This document shows, one piece after another, positions 8,604-15,989 of a stretch of 20,331 bases of DNA. The notes beneath the pieces were generated by a model. It was given only the letters and a program-made list of their open reading frames with translations, ran no database searches and was not told where the DNA came from. How positions within the stretch are numbered: position 1 is the first letter of the stretch; every line of letters begins with the position of its first letter. The stretch comes from Palsa-459 sp035510855. Lineage in GTDB: Bacteria > Actinomycetota > Acidimicrobiia > Acidimicrobiales > RAAP-2. The stretch is taken from NCBI GenBank assembly GCA_035510855.1, contig DATKGG010000075.1, positions 1-20,331 of the forward strand. Direction: 5' to 3'. The position numbers and the translations under genes were made by a program.

Positions 8604-8632
8604 ACCGTAGCGGCTGAGGTGGCGATTGTCAC
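8604..8632 (-). promoter_or_regulatory. Promoter of ndk, near-leaderless
   Basis: On the minus strand GTGACA (8632-8627, five of six matches to TTGACA) and TACGGT (8609-8604, TANNNT form) are separated by 17 nt. The -10 ends 8 nt before the ndk GTG, so transcription should begin within a few bases of the start codon. The absence of a ribosome-binding site agrees with this. Confidence 0.6.
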
Positions 8633-8654
8633 ACCTGATCTCAACGATTGACGA

Positions 8655-8702
8655 GTGAATATGGGTCGGACCTGCCGCTTTCGAATGCGTCCGACCGTTC
8701 AC
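8655..8702. promoter_or_regulatory. Long inverted repeat upstream of ndk
   Basis: Outer arms GTGAA (8655-8659) and TTCAC (8698-8702) and inner arms GGTCGGAC (8664-8671) and GTCCGACC (8689-8696) give 13 paired positions around a 17-nt centre. It lies about 25 nt upstream of the ndk -35 box. No U-run follows on either strand, so an operator or a U-less termination hairpin for folC are both possible. No regulator is identified. Confidence 0.5.
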
Positions 8703-8775
8703 CTCGCAGCGGTGCTGAGTGCGAGCACACCAACGAGGCGAGCAGGCGATCACAGGGGGTTCAGATGCACGGCGT

Positions 8776-8796
8776 GCGGCTTGACGTCAACGCCGC
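8776..8796. promoter_or_regulatory. Near-perfect palindrome centred on TTGACGTCAA
   Basis: The 10-bp perfect palindrome TTGACGTCAA (8781-8790) is flanked by GCGGC (8776-8780) and GCCGC (8792-8796), which also pair if one C is bulged. Such a symmetric site in a gene-free gap is compatible with binding by a dimeric regulator. Nothing else supports a particular protein. Confidence 0.4.
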
Positions 8797-8827
8797 CTGC
8801 AATGCGCCGTGGACTCGTAGAGCCCAG

Positions 8828-8841
8828 CGGGCTTGCGCCCG
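8828..8841 (-). terminator. Small hairpin after folC, possible terminator
   Basis: On the minus strand CGGGC-GCAA-GCCCG forms a 5-bp stem closed by a GNRA tetraloop, 46 nt after the folC stop. There is no U-tract. High-GC actinomycetes often use U-less hairpins, but the stem is short, so this is a weak call. Confidence 0.3.
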
Positions 8842-8886
8842 TGCAGGGTCTTCCTTGCCCACTTCCCTGGACCGTGCCCCTGGGCC

Positions 8887-10218
8887 TCAGCCGCGGTGCG
8901 GCGGGAGTCCGAGCGCGTGGCCGCGCGCGGCGCCAACGACGTAGAAGCTGCCCGCCACCACGATGAGGTCCTCGGGGTCGGCGTCGGCGGTGGCGGCGTC
9001 CAGGGCGCGCGCGACGTCGTCGACGACGTTGGCCTCCATGCCGAGGGATCGCGCGGCGTGGGCGATGACACTCGGGTCGAGCGCGCGCGGCGTGTCGGCG
9101 CGACAGCAGTAGACGACCTCGACGCCGCACTCTGCGAACGGCGCGAGCAGTCCGGTCGGGTCGCGGTTGGACATCGCGCCGATGACGGCGCGCTTTGTGC
9201 CGAGCACGTTGAACTCCTCGGCGAGGGACTCGGCGAGCGCCTCGGTGCCAGCGGGGTTGTGCGCGCCGTCGACGATCACGAGCGGACGCGTCGAGAGCAC
9301 CTCCATGCGACCCGGCACGTGGATGGCGCCGAGCGCGGCCACCACGGTGTCGTCGTCGAGCGCGACGTTGCCGAACGCGTCGGCCGCGGCGATCGCGCAC
9401 ATTGCGTTCGGTCCCTGATGGCGACCGTGCAGCGTCACGAGCACGTCGTCGTGCGCACCAACCGGCGTGAGGACCGAGATGACGCGACCGCCGAGCGCGA
9501 GTCCGTTGGCAGTGAGGACGATCTCGTGGTCGTTGCGCCACACCTCACGCGCGCCGTGCACTCGCGCGAGCCGCGCCTGCAGCTCGACGGTCGCGGGGTC
9601 GGGGTCGCCGAGCACGCAGATCGAGCCGGGCTTGACGATCCCGACCTTGTCGCGCGCGATGGCCTCGATGGTGTCGCCGAGCACCTCGGTGTGGTCGAGC
9701 GCGACGTTGGTGACGACGGCCACCCGAGCGTCGATCACGTTCGTCGCGTCCCAGGTGCCCCCGAGCCCGACCTCGACGACCGCGGCGTCGACCGCCTCGT
9801 CGGCGAAGTGCAGCAGCGCACCGACGGTGAGCAGCTCGAAGCGGGTCAGCGGCGCGTCGAGGGTCGCTTCGAGCGCCTCGAGCCGGGCCAGCAGCGCCGC
9901 CAGCTGGTCGTCGTCGATGGGCGCTCCCGCGACGGTGATGCGCTCGTTGAGCGAGTGCAGGTCAGGGCTCGTGAAGGTGCCGACGCGGCGTCCGGACCCC
10001 TCGAGGAGCGCCGCGGTCATCGCGGTCGTCGAGCCCTTGCCGTTCGTCCCGGTCACGTGGATGAACTCGACGTCGGTGTGCGGGTCCCCGAGGGCCCGCA
10101 GCGCGCGGTTGATCGGCTCGAGCGTCGGGACGTCCCGCCGGGTAGGCGCGGTGCGCTCGTAGTCGACGTGGCCCGCGAGCCACTCGAGGGCCACGTCCAA
10201 GCGGCGCGAGCCGCTCAA
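8887..10218 (-). CDS. folC: Folylpolyglutamate/dihydrofolate synthase
   Basis: This protein of about 443 residues of the Mur ligase superfamily ligates glutamate to folates using ATP. HVTGTNGKGSTT (P-loop at about 57-63) is diagnostic. FTSPDLHSLNERI, the VVEVGLGGTWDATNV segment, LDHTEVLG and VDGAHNPAG follow in family order. The frame is open upstream into clpX. The TTG at 10218-10216, 5 nt after the clpX stop, is the best first start. TTG 10200 or GTG 10194 would give slightly shorter versions, so the N-terminus is uncertain by up to 8 residues. In Streptomyces valS sits between clpX and folC; here it does not. The gene ends 291 nt before the ndk start. Confidence 0.95.
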   Translation of the reverse strand: MSGSRRLDVALEWLAGHVDYERTAPTRRDVPTLEPINRALRALGDPHTDVEFIHVTGTNGKGSTTAMTAALLEGSGRRVGTFTSPDLHSLNERITVAGAPIDDDQLAALLARLEALEATLDAPLTRFELLTVGALLHFADEAVDAAVVEVGLGGTWDATNVIDARVAVVTNVALDHTEVLGDTIEAIARDKVGIVKPGSICVLGDPDPATVELQARLARVHGAREVWRNDHEIVLTANGLALGGRVISVLTPVGAHDDVLVTLHGRHQGPNAMCAIAAADAFGNVALDDDTVVAALGAIHVPGRMEVLSTRPLVIVDGAHNPAGTEALAESLAEEFNVLGTKRAVIGAMSNRDPTGLLAPFAECGVEVVYCCRADTPRALDPSVIAHAARSLGMEANVVDDVARALDAATADADPEDLIVVAGSFYVVGAARGHALGLPPHRG

Positions 10219-10223
10219 CGAAC

Positions 10224-11480
10224 TCAGGAGGCGGCGCGGCGCGTGCGCGTGGGCTTCGCGGGCACGAGTGTGGGCGCCGCGCGGTCCCGGACGACGTTCG
10301 CGTCCACGACGCACCGTGCGATGTCGGTGCGCCCTGGCAGGTCGTACATCGACTCCAAGAGCACCTCTTCGAGGATCGCGCGAAGTCCCCGCGCGCCCGT
10401 CGCTCGCAGCAGGGCCAGGTCCGCGATCGCCTCGAGGGAGTCGTCGGTGAGCTCGAGCGCGACGCCATCGAGCTCGAAGACGCGTTGGAACTGGCGCACG
10501 AGCGAGTTCTTCGGCTCGGTGAGCACGCGCACGAGCATCTCTTGGTCGAGCTGGCGGACCGCGCCGATGACCGGGAGTCGCCCGATGAACTCGGGGATGA
10601 GGCCGAAGCGCATGAGGTCCTCGGGCAGCACGTGGCGGAAGATCTCCTCGTCGGCGCTGATGGAGCCGACCTGGGCGCGGAAGCCGATCGACTTGCGACC
10701 GATGCGCTGCTCGATGATCTCGTCGAGGCCCGCGAACGCGCCGCCGCAGATGAACAGCACGTTGGTCGTGTCGATCTGGATGAACTCCTGGTGGGGGTGC
10801 TTGCGCCCGCCCTGGGGCGGCACCGAGGCCGTCGAGCCCTCCAGGATCTTGAGCAGCGCCTGCTGGACGCCCTCGCCCGAGACGTCACGGGTGATCGAGG
10901 GGTTCTCGGCCTTGCGGGCGATCTTGTCGATCTCGTCGATGTAGATGATGCCCGTCTCGGCGCGCTTCACGTCGAAGTCCGCAGCCTGGAGGAGCTTGAG
11001 CAGGATGTTCTCCACGTCCTCGCCGACGTAGCCGGCCTCCGTGAGCGCGGTCGCGTCGGCGATCGCGAACGGGACGTTCAGCATGCGCGCGAGCGTCTGT
11101 GCGAGGAGCGTCTTGCCGCAGCCGGTCGGGCCGAGCAGCAAGATGTTTGACTTCGCGAGCTCGACGGCGTCGTCCTTCGGCTGGCCCGACTGGACGCGCT
11201 TGTAGTGGTTGTAGACCGCGACCGACAGGATCTTCTTCGCGGCGTCCTGGCCGACGACGTAGTCGTTCAAGAACTCGAAGATCTCCTTCGGCTTCGGAAG
11301 CTCCTCGAAGGGGACGTCAGCCTGCTCGTGCAGCTCGTCGGCGATGATGTCGTTGCACAGGTCGATGCACTCGTCGCAGATGTACACGCCCGGACCGGCG
11401 ATCAGCTTCTTCACTTGCTTCTGGGACTTCGCGCAGAAACTGCACTTGACGAGGTCCCCGCCCTCACCAAACTTCGCCAC
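10224..11480 (-). CDS. clpX: ATP-dependent Clp protease ATP-binding subunit ClpX
   Basis: This 418-residue AAA+ unfoldase delivers tagged substrates to ClpP. A four-Cys zinc-binding domain comes first (Cys13, Cys16, Cys35, Cys38). Then come Walker A GPTGCGKT (117-124), the pore loop GYVGED (150-155), Walker B IIYIDE (178-183) and the RKH loop GGRKHPHQE. The loop that docks on ClpP would lie between residues 250 and 300 and the fold is full-length. The start is GTG with GAAGGGG 5 nt upstream. It follows clpP by 36 nt and precedes folC by 5 nt, so it is probably co-transcribed with both. Confidence 0.97.
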   Translation of the reverse strand: MAKFGEGGDLVKCSFCAKSQKQVKKLIAGPGVYICDECIDLCNDIIADELHEQADVPFEELPKPKEIFEFLNDYVVGQDAAKKILSVAVYNHYKRVQSGQPKDDAVELAKSNILLLGPTGCGKTLLAQTLARMLNVPFAIADATALTEAGYVGEDVENILLKLLQAADFDVKRAETGIIYIDEIDKIARKAENPSITRDVSGEGVQQALLKILEGSTASVPPQGGRKHPHQEFIQIDTTNVLFICGGAFAGLDEIIEQRIGRKSIGFRAQVGSISADEEIFRHVLPEDLMRFGLIPEFIGRLPVIGAVRQLDQEMLVRVLTEPKNSLVRQFQRVFELDGVALELTDDSLEAIADLALLRATGARGLRAILEEVLLESMYDLPGRTDIARCVVDANVVRDRAAPTLVPAKPTRTRRAAS

Positions 11481-11516
11481 GTCGCCCCTTCCGAGCTGGA
11501 TGCCCCGAGGGAAACC

Positions 11517-12161
11517 TTAGGCTGCGCCGACCGCCGCGAGGGTGGTTCCCTCCCGCGAGGCGATGACCTCGTCGACGAGCCCGTAGACGACCGCCTCATC
11601 GGCGGTCATCACGAAGTCGCGATCCGTGTCCTTCGCGATGCGCGCGACGTCCTGACCCGTGTCGTTCGACAGCATCTCGTTCAGCAGGTCGCGCATCCGC
11701 AGGATCTCGCGAGCCTGGATCTCGATGTCTGAGGCCTGGCCGCCCACCCCGCCCCAGGGCTGGTGCAGCAGGATCCTCGAGTGCGGCAGCGCGAAGCGCT
11801 TGCCCTTGGTCCCCGCGGAGAGCAGCACGGCGCCCGCTGACGCGGCCTGCCCGAAGCAGAACGTCGACACGTCGGGCTTGATGTACTTGAGCGTGTCGTA
11901 GATCGCGAGCAGCGCGGTCAGGTCGCCGCCCGGCGAGTTGATGTAGAGGTGGATGTCCTTCTCGGGGTCCTGGGACTCCAAGAACAGCATCTGGGCGCAG
12001 ATGAGGTTGGCGACGGTGTCGTCGAGCACCGAGCCCAAGAAGATGATGCGCTCCTTGAGCAGCATCGAGTACAGGTCGTAGGCACGCTCGCCTCGGTTCG
12101 ACGACTCGACAACCGTCGGCACCAAGTAGCCATTCGCCCGCAGGTGGTCGGTCGTGCTCAC
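11517..12161 (-). CDS. clpP: ATP-dependent Clp protease proteolytic subunit ClpP
   Basis: This 214-residue serine peptidase forms the barrel of the Clp protease. The catalytic triad is visible: Ser108 in GQAASAG, His133 in ILLHQP and Asp182 in TDRDFVMTADEA. The handle and the INSPGG oxyanion strand are present near 74-79. The GTG start overlaps the tig stop as GTGA. Only one clpP lies here, whereas Streptomyces and mycobacteria carry clpP1 and clpP2 side by side at this place. A second copy could be elsewhere in the genome. The C-terminal tail (TTLAAVGAA) is short and unremarkable. Confidence 0.97.
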   Translation of the reverse strand: MSTTDHLRANGYLVPTVVESSNRGERAYDLYSMLLKERIIFLGSVLDDTVANLICAQMLFLESQDPEKDIHLYINSPGGDLTALLAIYDTLKYIKPDVSTFCFGQAASAGAVLLSAGTKGKRFALPHSRILLHQPWGGVGGQASDIEIQAREILRMRDLLNEMLSNDTGQDVARIAKDTDRDFVMTADEAVVYGLVDEVIASREGTTLAAVGAA

Positions 12162-13555
12162 GCGTCCTCCGTCGTGTCGCTCACTTCGTCTTCACTCTGG
12201 TCTAGCGCGTCGAGCCCCTCGACGCTGTCAGCCTCGCCGTCGTCAGGGCCGCCCTCGAGGAGCGTCGAGTCGATCTCGGCACCCGTCGGGTCGACGTAGG
12301 TCACGTGCTCCATCACGAAGTCCGCGGCGAGGGACTTGGCCTTCTCGGCACGAAGGGCGCCGAGACGCCCGTTGCGCTCGAGATCCTCGCGCAGCTTCGT
12401 GGGCGTGCGGCGGACTGACTTCGCGAGCCGCTCGAGCTCTGCGTCAAGTTCCTCGGCAGTCGGCTCCAGCTGCTCTTGGGCCGCCACGGCGCGCAGGGCG
12501 AGGTCGACCTTCGCGCCGCGATGGGCCTCCTCGCGCAGCACGTTGGCAAACTCCTCGGGATCCTGGTGCGAGATCCGGAAGAAGTCGTCGTAGGACATCC
12601 CGGACCCCTCGAGGGTCTGCTGGAACTCCCGGAAGCGCTCCGCTGCCTCGCGCTCGACGAGCGCGTCGGGGACGTCGGCGTCGGCGATCTGCGTCGCGAG
12701 CTCGGCCATGGTCGCGTCGCGCATGTACCGGCGCGCCAGGCGGACCTTCTCGGCGCGGATCTCGGCCATGAACTTGTCACGGAGGTCCTGGACGGTCTCG
12801 CTCTCGGTGTTCTCCGCGACCCACTCGTCGGTGAGGTCGGGCAGCCGCTTCTCGCGCACCTCTTTGAGCACGAGGGTGAAGGACATCGACGAGCCCCCTG
12901 GGGCGGTGCCAGCGACCTCCAGGGTCTCTCCGCCTCGCATCCCAGGCAGCTGGTCGTCGGCCTCGTCGACCATCGAGCCCTGGCCCACGATGTAGACGTA
13001 GTCGTCGACGTTGACCACCTCGTCGCCGGCCTCGATCCGGCCCCGGACGTCCATCGTCACGTAGTCACCCGTCACGATCGGTCGCGACACGGCCTCGAGG
13101 ACCGCGTCGGGATCGCGCTGGCGGTCGACCATCTCGTCGACCTCGTCGTCGGTCACCATCGGCGACGGGATCGTGACGCGGAGCTTGTCGTAGCCGGCGA
13201 CCTGGACGAGCGGGCGGACCTCCACGACCGCGTCGAACTCGACCGGCCCCTCCTCGTCGCCGTTCGTCACCTTGAGCTCGGGGGTCGAGAGCGGCTCGAC
13301 CTCGGTCACCGACAGCGCCCTCGCGTAGTAGTCCGGGAGCAGCTCGCGCAGCGCCTCGTCGCGAAGCGCCCTGGCGCCGCCGATGCGCGCCTCGACGACC
13401 GGGCGCGGGGCGCGACCGGGCCTGAATCCCGGGATGCGCAGGTCGCGGGCGAGTGTCTTGGCCGTGCTCGCGAGGGCGACCTCGACCTCTTGCTCGTCGA
13501 TCGCGACGGCGATGCGGACCTTGTTGTCGTCGAGAATCTCAGAAGTTGCGCGCAT
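12158..13555 (-). CDS. tig: Trigger factor
   Basis: This 465-residue ribosome-bound chaperone binds nascent chains near the exit tunnel. The N-terminal domain carries the signature IPGFRPGRAPRPVVEARIG (about residues 41-59). The FKBP-like middle domain (about 155-245) is recognisable from GDYVTMDVRGRI and the QLPGMRGGE segment, but the usual FEGG motif reads VNVDDYVYIVGQG, so peptidyl-prolyl isomerase activity may be weak. The helical C-terminal domain follows and ends in an acidic tail from about 430 (DDGEADSVEG and on). The ATG has GAGTGAGG a few bases upstream. It is followed directly by clpP with a 4-nt overlap. Confidence 0.95.
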   Translation of the reverse strand: MRATSEILDDNKVRIAVAIDEQEVEVALASTAKTLARDLRIPGFRPGRAPRPVVEARIGGARALRDEALRELLPDYYARALSVTEVEPLSTPELKVTNGDEEGPVEFDAVVEVRPLVQVAGYDKLRVTIPSPMVTDDEVDEMVDRQRDPDAVLEAVSRPIVTGDYVTMDVRGRIEAGDEVVNVDDYVYIVGQGSMVDEADDQLPGMRGGETLEVAGTAPGGSSMSFTLVLKEVREKRLPDLTDEWVAENTESETVQDLRDKFMAEIRAEKVRLARRYMRDATMAELATQIADADVPDALVEREAAERFREFQQTLEGSGMSYDDFFRISHQDPEEFANVLREEAHRGAKVDLALRAVAAQEQLEPTAEELDAELERLAKSVRRTPTKLREDLERNGRLGALRAEKAKSLAADFVMEHVTYVDPTGAEIDSTLLEGGPDDGEADSVEGLDALDQSEDEVSDTTEDA

Positions 13556-13602
13556 GGAGGGGCCTCACTCTAACGGCGGGCCCTGCGGCGCCCTCGCGCG
13601 CT

Positions 13603-14439
13603 TCAGATCATCACGACCATCTGCTCGACGAACTGCTCGGCGAGCGAGGTGTCACCGGCGGCAGCGAATCGCGACGAGGCGAGCACCGTGGTCGCGGGGA
13701 TGCGGCCGCACGCGCGCCGGACGAACGTCGCCTCGTCCATCCACAGCGACGCGGTCGGCGCACCCTCGATGACCGGGATCGCTCGAGCCCACGCCGCCCC
13801 GTCGTCGCTCAGCCCGACGCAGAGCTGGACGGTCCTTCCGAGGCTGCCGTCGATGTCCATCCGCAGCGTCGTGCCGGGCGGCGGCTGCACACGGCGACCG
13901 AGCACGTAGGGCATCGAGGCCTCCATGCGGTCAAGGGTCACGCGCTCCCCGGAACCGCCCCTGCCGCCGGGCAGGTCAAGCGCCACGCGGACGTCTTGTT
14001 CGTGGACCCACGAGTCGAACGTCCGCACGCCCATGTAGTCGACGTAGGGCACCATGCCGATCGGGCTCGGCCCGATCGCCGCCCACGCCTCTTCGTCGAG
14101 GGATCGCAACGCGACGAGCCGGTGCTGCGCCAGCACCGCGAGCTCATCGACGACCTGGCGGCCCGGGAGCGCGCGACGGGCCTCGACGAAGCGCTCGTTG
14201 AGCTCGCCCAGGTCGTTTCGCACGTAGAAGGGCCTTGGTGCGTCCCCGTCAGGGGCCACGGCGCCCTCGAGCATGAGCTCGGTCCCGATCACATGGCTGA
14301 ACTGGTCCTTCACGGACCAGCCGGGGCAGTCGGTCGCCACCTCGAACTGGGCGGCCGTGAGGGCCGCGCCGAGCGCGAGGAGCGAGCCCCAGACCTCTTC
14401 CAGTCCCTCGATCGCCGCCGCACCGCGTGAGAGGGGCAC
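13603..14439 (-). CDS. Maleylpyruvate isomerase family protein (TIGR03083, DinB-like)
   Basis: This 278-residue protein has the mycothiol-dependent maleylpyruvate isomerase fold, a four-helix bundle with a metal site. Family markers are CPGWSVKDQFSHVIGTE (His49) and TFDSWVHEQDVR (His146), with an SCP2-like C-terminal part from about 185. Members use mycothiol or act as thiol-dependent metalloenzymes, but most are uncharacterised, so no substrate is proposed. The only reasonable start is the GTG at 14439. A -35/-10 pair ends 6 nt before it, giving a leaderless transcript and explaining the lack of a ribosome-binding site at normal distance. It is 47 nt upstream of tig and may be co-transcribed with it. 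Confidence 0.88.
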   Translation of the reverse strand: MPLSRGAAAIEGLEEVWGSLLALGAALTAAQFEVATDCPGWSVKDQFSHVIGTELMLEGAVAPDGDAPRPFYVRNDLGELNERFVEARRALPGRQVVDELAVLAQHRLVALRSLDEEAWAAIGPSPIGMVPYVDYMGVRTFDSWVHEQDVRVALDLPGGRGGSGERVTLDRMEASMPYVLGRRVQPPPGTTLRMDIDGSLGRTVQLCVGLSDDGAAWARAIPVIEGAPTASLWMDEATFVRRACGRIPATTVLASSRFAAAGDTSLAEQFVEQMVVMI

Positions 14440-14445
14440 CTCTGC

Positions 14446-14473
14446 ACGCTACGGCGCCCCTCGTGGCTGTCAC
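14446..14473 (-). promoter_or_regulatory. Leaderless promoter of the maleylpyruvate isomerase family gene
   Basis: GTGACA (14473-14468) and TAGCGT (14451-14446) are spaced by 16 nt on the minus strand. Six nucleotides separate the -10 from the GTG start codon, so the first transcribed base should be at or next to the start codon. The layout mirrors the ndk promoter, which has the same -35 hexamer. Confidence 0.6.
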
Positions 14474-14545
14474 GTCACTGCCAGCGGTGTCTGGCTAGCG
14501 TCAGGAACGGCGGGAGCGCACGATGTCCGCCACTGAGGGGGTGCA

Positions 14546-14701
14546 ATGGCTTCATTCGAGGGCTACTGCGTGAAGTGTCGAGAGAAGCGCCAGTTCGAGG
14601 GCGAGGAGGTCGAGCTCGCGAACGGACGGCGTGCCGCACAGGGACCGTGTCCCACCTGCGGCACCAAGATCAACCGCATCCTCGGCAACAAGGCCAAATA
14701 G
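14546..14701 (+). CDS. DUF5679 zinc-ribbon protein, 51 residues
   Basis: This is a small actinobacterial protein of unknown function with two Cys pairs: YCVKCREK (Cys8, Cys11) and CPTCGTK (Cys35, Cys38). That layout is a zinc ribbon, and the family-typical end TKINRILG is present. The sequence between the pairs (VELANGRRAAQG) matches the known family pattern. The ATG has a strong GAGGGGG ribosome-binding site 5 nt upstream. It is divergent from the maleylpyruvate isomerase family gene and is followed 10 nt later by a strong hairpin. In related proteins similar ribbons occur with ribosome or nucleic-acid functions, but that is only a suggestion. Confidence 0.9.
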   Translation: MASFEGYCVKCREKRQFEGEEVELANGRRAAQGPCPTCGTKINRILGNKAK

Positions 14702-14711
14702 CCGCGAGCAA

Positions 14712-14739
14712 GCCGCCGCCTGCGCCGCAGGCCAGCGGC
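14712..14739 (+). terminator. Hairpin terminator after the DUF5679 gene
   Basis: The inner stem GCCTGC/GCAGGC (14718-14723, 14727-14732) has a 3-nt loop. The outer stem GCCGC/GCGGC (14712-14716, 14735-14739) is separated from it by a small bulge. Eleven G-C-rich base pairs lie 10 nt after the stop codon. It lacks a U-tract, as is common in high-GC actinomycetes. Confidence 0.6.
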
Positions 14740-14798
14740 TCGGCACGATGTGCATGAGAGCCGACCAGTACGATCCCCCTGTCGTCACGACGGCACCA

Positions 14799-14875
14799 CG
14801 GGGAGTGGCGCAGCTTGGCAGCGCGCCTGCTTTGGGAGCAGGAGGTCGCGGGTTCAAGTCCCGCCTCCCCGACCA
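14799..14875 (+). tRNA. tRNA-Pro (anticodon TGG)
   Basis: The acceptor stem CGGGGAG pairs fully with CTCCCCG. The anticodon arm CCTGC-TTTGGGA-GCAGG shows anticodon TGG, which reads CCA and, with wobble, other CCN proline codons. The T arm has GGTTCAAGTCC with the conserved TTCAAGT loop. Discriminator A is at 14872 and the CCA end is encoded at 14873-14875. All arms are intact. A TACGAT box at 14769-14774 could be its -10 element. Confidence 0.97.
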
Positions 14876-14890
14876 CGCCGGCTCGGCGTG
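14874..14890 (+). terminator. Hairpin directly after tRNA-Pro
   Basis: CACGCCG (14874-14880) and CGGCGTG (14884-14890) form a perfect 7-bp stem with a 3-nt loop. The first two bases of the stem are the last two of the encoded CCA end. No U-tract follows. It probably ends tRNA transcription and separates it from the hydrolase gene. Confidence 0.55.
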
Positions 14891-14936
14891 AGCGTCAGAA
14901 CGTCCTGACCGCACGCACCGGTTGTTACCGTACGTC

Positions 14937-15989
14937 GTGCACGTGACCGGGACCCTCCAGCGCGAGGCGTGGGACGCACGCGTGCTCCCGCCCGTCGAGC
15001 GCGTCCGGCCCGGGCTGTGGTCGATCCCGGTGCCCATGCCCGACAGCCCGCTGCGCTACGTGCTCGTCTACGCCCTCGAGCTCGACGACGGCATCGGGCT
15101 CATCGATGCGGGCTGGGACACCCCCGAGGCGTGGCAGGCGCTGTGCGACGGCCTCGCGGTCGCCGGGGCGGACGTGGCCGACGTGCGCGCCGTCGTCGTC
15201 ACGCACATCCACCCCGACCACTACGGCCTCGCGGGCAGGGTGCGCGAGGCGTCCGGCGCGTGGATCGGCCTGCACCCCGCCGACGCCGCCTTGCTCGTCG
15301 GCCGCTACGTGGAGGCCGACCAAATGGTCGCGTCCATGACGGACCTGCTCGAGGTCTCCGGGGTCCCGAGCGACCTCGCGCCGGACCTCGCGGGGTCGTC
15401 CATGCAGATCCGCTCCTTCGTGCGCATGGCCCCGCCCGACCGTCTGATCGAGCACGACGAGGTCGTCGAGCTCAAGGGCTGGGACCTGCGTGCTGTCTGG
15501 ACCCCGGGGCACTCGCCGGGGCACCTGTGCTTCCACAGCCCGTCGCGACGCCTCGTCCTCTCCGGCGACCACGTGCTTCCGAGGATCACCCCCAACATCT
15601 CGGTGCACTCCCAGCAGATCGTCAACCCCCTGGCCGACTACCTCGAGTCGCTGTCGATCGTCGAGCACCTGGAGTGCGACGAGGTCCTGCCCGGCCACGA
15701 GTGGCGCTTCTCGGGGCTGGCGAACCGCGTCGAGCAGCTCCGCGAACACCACAGGATGCGCCTCGATGAGATCCTCGCGTCCCTTCGTACCGGGCCGCTC
15801 ACGTGCTGGGAGCTCACGACCAGGCTCACGTGGTCGCGCCCCCTCGAGGGCTCGACACCGTGGCTCCAGCGGGCGGCCTCCGGCGAGACGCTCGCGCACC
15901 TCGTGCTCCTCGAGTCGCGCGGCGAGGTCGCTCGCACCCCCGGGCGCCCCGCGCTCTTCGAGCTCGCCGGAGCTCGGCGGATCAGCTGA
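14937..15989 (+). CDS. Metallo-beta-lactamase-fold hydrolase
   Basis: This protein of about 350 residues has a complete di-metal site. THIHPDHYG (HxHxDH, about residues 89-97), the His of GHSPGHLCFH, the Asp of LSGDHVLP and the His of LPGHEW follow in family order. A C-terminal segment of about 90 residues looks like the winged-helix tail of LACTB2-like members. The substrate is unknown; thioesters, phosphodiesters or glutathione conjugates are possible in this superfamily. The frame is open from a TTG at 14922. The GTG at 14937 was preferred because TACCGT at 14926-14931 could be a -10 box giving a leaderless mRNA. The GTG at 14943 is also possible. It overlaps the convergent permease gene by 8 bp at its 3' end. 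Confidence 0.88.
   Translation: MHVTGTLQREAWDARVLPPVERVRPGLWSIPVPMPDSPLRYVLVYALELDDGIGLIDAGWDTPEAWQALCDGLAVAGADVADVRAVVVTHIHPDHYGLAGRVREASGAWIGLHPADAALLVGRYVEADQMVASMTDLLEVSGVPSDLAPDLAGSSMQIRSFVRMAPPDRLIEHDEVVELKGWDLRAVWTPGHSPGHLCFHSPSRRLVLSGDHVLPRITPNISVHSQQIVNPLADYLESLSIVEHLECDEVLPGHEWRFSGLANRVEQLREHHRMRLDEILASLRTGPLTCWELTTRLTWSRPLEGSTPWLQRAASGETLAHLVLLESRGEVARTPGRPALFELAGARRIS

Noticed and set aside
8833..10944. Long plus-strand open frame opposite folC and clpX
   Set aside because: It spans two clear minus-strand genes with complete catalytic motifs. Its own translation is low-complexity and resembles no family.
14670..14876. Minus-strand 68-residue frame containing GEAGLEPATSCSQ
   Set aside because: This is a well-known artefact produced by the complement of tRNA genes; the tRNA-Pro on the plus strand explains it.
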